The notes beneath the pieces were generated by a model. That model was not told the DNA's origin and did not search any database. It worked only from the letters and a program-made list of their open reading frames with translations. The position numbers and the translations under genes were made by a program. Below, one piece after another: positions 6,200 through 7,292 of a DNA stretch of 7,292 nucleotides; within the stretch, counting starts at the first letter, position 1; the number at the start of each line of letters is the position of its first letter. Origin of the DNA: Stenotrophomonas sp. (GTDB lineage: Bacteria > Pseudomonadota > Gammaproteobacteria > Xanthomonadales > Xanthomonadaceae); the NCBI GenBank assembly GCA_003510825.1, contig DOKO01000415.1:1-7292 (forward strand), read 5' to 3'.

Positions 6200-6240
6200 G
6201 TTAACAGCCCCTTAGCCGGCACTGTTAGCCAATGGTTAGC
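6200..6240 (+). promoter_or_regulatory. Candidate operator: two direct-repeat pairs with 11-bp period
   Basis: Four hexamers are in the same orientation: GTTAAC (6200-6205), CTTAGC (6211-6216), GTTAGC (6224-6229) and GTTAGC (6235-6240). Within each pair the gap is exactly 5 bp, so the period is 11 bp, and the two pairs are 13 bp apart. OmpR-family regulators such as PhoP and PmrA bind head-to-tail as dimers to hexamer-N5-hexamer sites, often with a TTAA or TTTA core. The nearest regulator gene, 345 bp downstream, is of that family. I infer autoregulation and control of the divergent PepSY gene. The last pair overlaps the ATG at 6232, so either binding there represses, or the true start is further downstream. 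Confidence 0.6.
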
Positions 6241-6585
6241 CGCAACCGGCACACTCGCGCCATCCTCCCCGCATGGCTGCCCTCCCCCGTGACGCTGCTG
6301 TTCGCCCTGCCCCTGCTGCTGGCCCTGGCCAGCCCCGCGACCGCCGCCCGGCCTGCCCAGGATCCGGCGCAGGATGTCGCGCGCCGGGCGGTGCAGCAGG
6401 GTCGCTACGTCGCGCTGGAAGGCGTGGTGCGCGATGCACTCAAGCGCCACCCCGGCCAGCTGCTGGAAGTGGAGCTGGACGATGGCGTGTACGAAGTTGA
6501 GATCCTGCGCGCCGACGGCGTGGTGGTGGAGCTGGACTATGATGCGCGCAACGGCAGGCTGCTGAAGACGGAGCTGGACGACTGA
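6232..6585 (+). CDS. Exported single-domain PepSY protein (117 aa), first gene of a two-component operon
   Basis: The N-terminus has basic residues (R4, R6, R9) followed by a hydrophobic core, TLLFALPLLLALASPATA (21-38), read as a signal peptide cut near residue 38. The mature part has a helix around 45-73 and a PepSY strand block at 78-114 (LLEVELDDGVYEVEILRADG, then ELDYDARNGRLLKTE). Its stop TGA overlaps the regulator ATG by one base (TGATG), so it is translationally coupled to it. It probably acts in the periplasm as an accessory or sensing partner of the kinase encoded downstream; this is inferred from position. The start is uncertain: ATG 6232 has no Shine-Dalgarno sequence and lies inside the candidate operator. 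The only later in-frame alternative before the hydrophobic core is GTG 6289, which also lacks a Shine-Dalgarno site and would remove all positive charges from the signal peptide. Confidence 0.82.
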   Translation: MVSRNRHTRAILPAWLPSPVTLLFALPLLLALASPATAARPAQDPAQDVARRAVQQGRYVALEGVVRDALKRHPGQLLEVELDDGVYEVEILRADGVVVELDYDARNGRLLKTELDD

Positions 6586-7244
6586 TGCGCATCCTGCTGG
6601 CCGAAGATGATGCGGCGCTGGCACAGCGCCTGCAGCCGCTGCTGGAACAGGCCGGTTACGTGGTGCAGACCGTGGCCGATGGCCGCCAGGCCGAAGAGAT
6701 CGGCCAGATCGAGGATCTGCAGGCGGCCATCGTCGACCTCGGCCTGCCCGGGCTGGACGGCCTGAGCGTGATCGAGCGCTGGCGCAGCAACGGCCGCAGT
6801 TTTCCGGTGCTGGTGTTGACCGCACGCGGGCGCTGGCACGACAAGCTGGCCGGGTTCGATGCCGGCGCCGATGACTACCTGACCAAACCCTTCCAGGCCG
6901 ATGAACTGGTGCTGCGCCTGCGCGCCCTGATCCGCCGCAGCCATGGCCATGCCAGCCCACGCCTGCACTGCGGCCCCCTGCAGCTGGACGTCAACGCCGG
7001 GCGCTTCGAACTGGACGGCCAGGCCCTGGCGCTCAGCCCGCAGGAATTCCGCCTGCTCAGCTGTTTCATCCACCACAGTGGCCAGGTGATCGGCCGCGAC
7101 CGCCTGGGCGAACAGGTCTTCGATGGCGGCCTCGACCCGGATTCGAATGCGCTGGACGTGCTGCTCGGACGCGTGCGCCGCAAGCTCGGCAGCGACCTGA
7201 TCCAGACCGTGCGCGGCCAGGGCTGGCGGCTGGCCGCGCCGTGA
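6585..7244 (+). CDS. OmpR/PhoB-family two-component response regulator
   Basis: A 219-residue DNA-binding response regulator. The receiver domain (about 1-115) has the acidic pair D-D at 8-9 (AEDDA), the phospho-acceptor D51 (AIVDLGLPGLDG), switch residue T79 (VLTARG), Y98 and K101 (GADDYLTKPF). All catalytic positions are present. The C-terminal winged-helix domain (about 125-219) includes LSPQEFRLL, a recognition helix near SNALDVLLGRVRRKLG, and the wing motif IQTVRGQGWRL. The TARGRWHDKLAGFDAGADDY stretch places it near the PhoP/PmrA/QseB/CarR group; I cannot assign an ortholog. It starts inside the stop of the PepSY gene and ends overlapping the kinase start by 4 nt (GTGA), so the three genes form one operon. 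Likely targets are the direct repeats at 6200-6240. Confidence 0.96.
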   Translation: MRILLAEDDAALAQRLQPLLEQAGYVVQTVADGRQAEEIGQIEDLQAAIVDLGLPGLDGLSVIERWRSNGRSFPVLVLTARGRWHDKLAGFDAGADDYLTKPFQADELVLRLRALIRRSHGHASPRLHCGPLQLDVNAGRFELDGQALALSPQEFRLLSCFIHHSGQVIGRDRLGEQVFDGGLDPDSNALDVLLGRVRRKLGSDLIQTVRGQGWRLAAP

Positions 7245-7292
7245 GCGGGCAACCCTCGCTGCGCCGCCGCCTGCTGCTGGCCGGTGGCATCG
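7241..7292 (+). CDS. Sensor histidine kinase, N-terminal fragment cut by the window edge
   Basis: A GTG codon overlaps the regulator stop in the GTGA arrangement usual for regulator/kinase pairs. The 17 visible codons read M-SGQPSLRRRLLLAGGI, an Arg-rich stretch entering a hydrophobic segment, typical of the cytoplasmic start and first membrane helix of a sensor kinase. No catalytic domain is visible. The call depends on the gene order and this start only. Confidence 0.75.
   Translation, partial: MSGQPSLRRRLLLAGGI

Noticed and set aside
6001..6960. Minus-strand open frame (319 codons) across the PepSY operon and regulator
   Set aside because: It covers three confidently assigned genes and a promoter region, and the sequence is Arg/Ala/Gly-rich without a recognisable fold.
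1..7292. CRISPR array, tRNA/rRNA genes, insertion sequences, phage or defence genes
   Set aside because: The only repeats are SMAG palindromes and the 102-bp element. No spacer periodicity, transposase, integrase, tRNA-like cloverleaf or known defence domain was seen.

Overview
The window looks like chromosomal DNA from Stenotrophomonas, probably the S. maltophilia complex, or a close Xanthomonadaceae relative. Three things point there: the high G+C content with strong third-position G/C bias, the protein set, and several 23-nt GTAG-headed stem-loops that match the SMAG palindromes described from S. maltophilia. The taxonomic call is from memory; no search was run.

Layout, left to right. Positions 1-231 hold no gene, but contain a 102-bp element bounded by a perfect 25-bp inverted repeat (50-151) and a small hairpin (203-223). 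A large MscS-family mechanosensitive channel with a signal peptide and a long periplasmic coiled-coil domain is on the minus strand (232-2628). Behind its promoter region lies an inverted SMAG dimer (2752-2843). Next comes a small uncharacterised 82-residue protein gene on the minus strand (2849-3097) with a strong Shine-Dalgarno sequence. A divergent 184-bp gap (3098-3281) separates it from a plus-strand pair: a Blc-type lipocalin (3282-3776) and, 9 bp later, an FAD-dependent DAO-family oxidoreductase (3786-4994). One SMAG copy (4999-5021) follows. A secreted Gly/Tyr/Pro-rich protein of unknown function (5119-5607) is next, and two same-orientation SMAG copies (5625-5703) sit between it and a convergent gene.

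The right end is a two-component signalling locus. A minus-strand periplasmic protein with two PepSY-like repeats (5709-6143) diverges from a plus-strand run of a single-PepSY exported protein (6232-6585), an OmpR-family response regulator (6585-7244) and the first codons of a sensor histidine kinase (7241 to the window edge). The stop/start pairs overlap by 1 and 4 nt, so this is a tightly coupled operon. The 88-bp divergent gap, running to the plus-strand start codon, carries two pairs of TTA-containing hexamers, each pair with an exact 11-bp period (6200-6240). This is the spacing expected for a tandem OmpR/PmrA-type regulator dimer site, so I infer that the regulator controls its own operon, the divergent PepSY gene, or both. 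PepSY proteins beside two-component systems are a known theme (for example carO/carP with CarRS in Pseudomonas).

I see no clear new defence, mobile or RNA-processing system. The parts most worth following up are the PepSY/two-component module with its candidate operator, the 102-bp inverted-repeat element, and the lipocalin-oxidoreductase pair.
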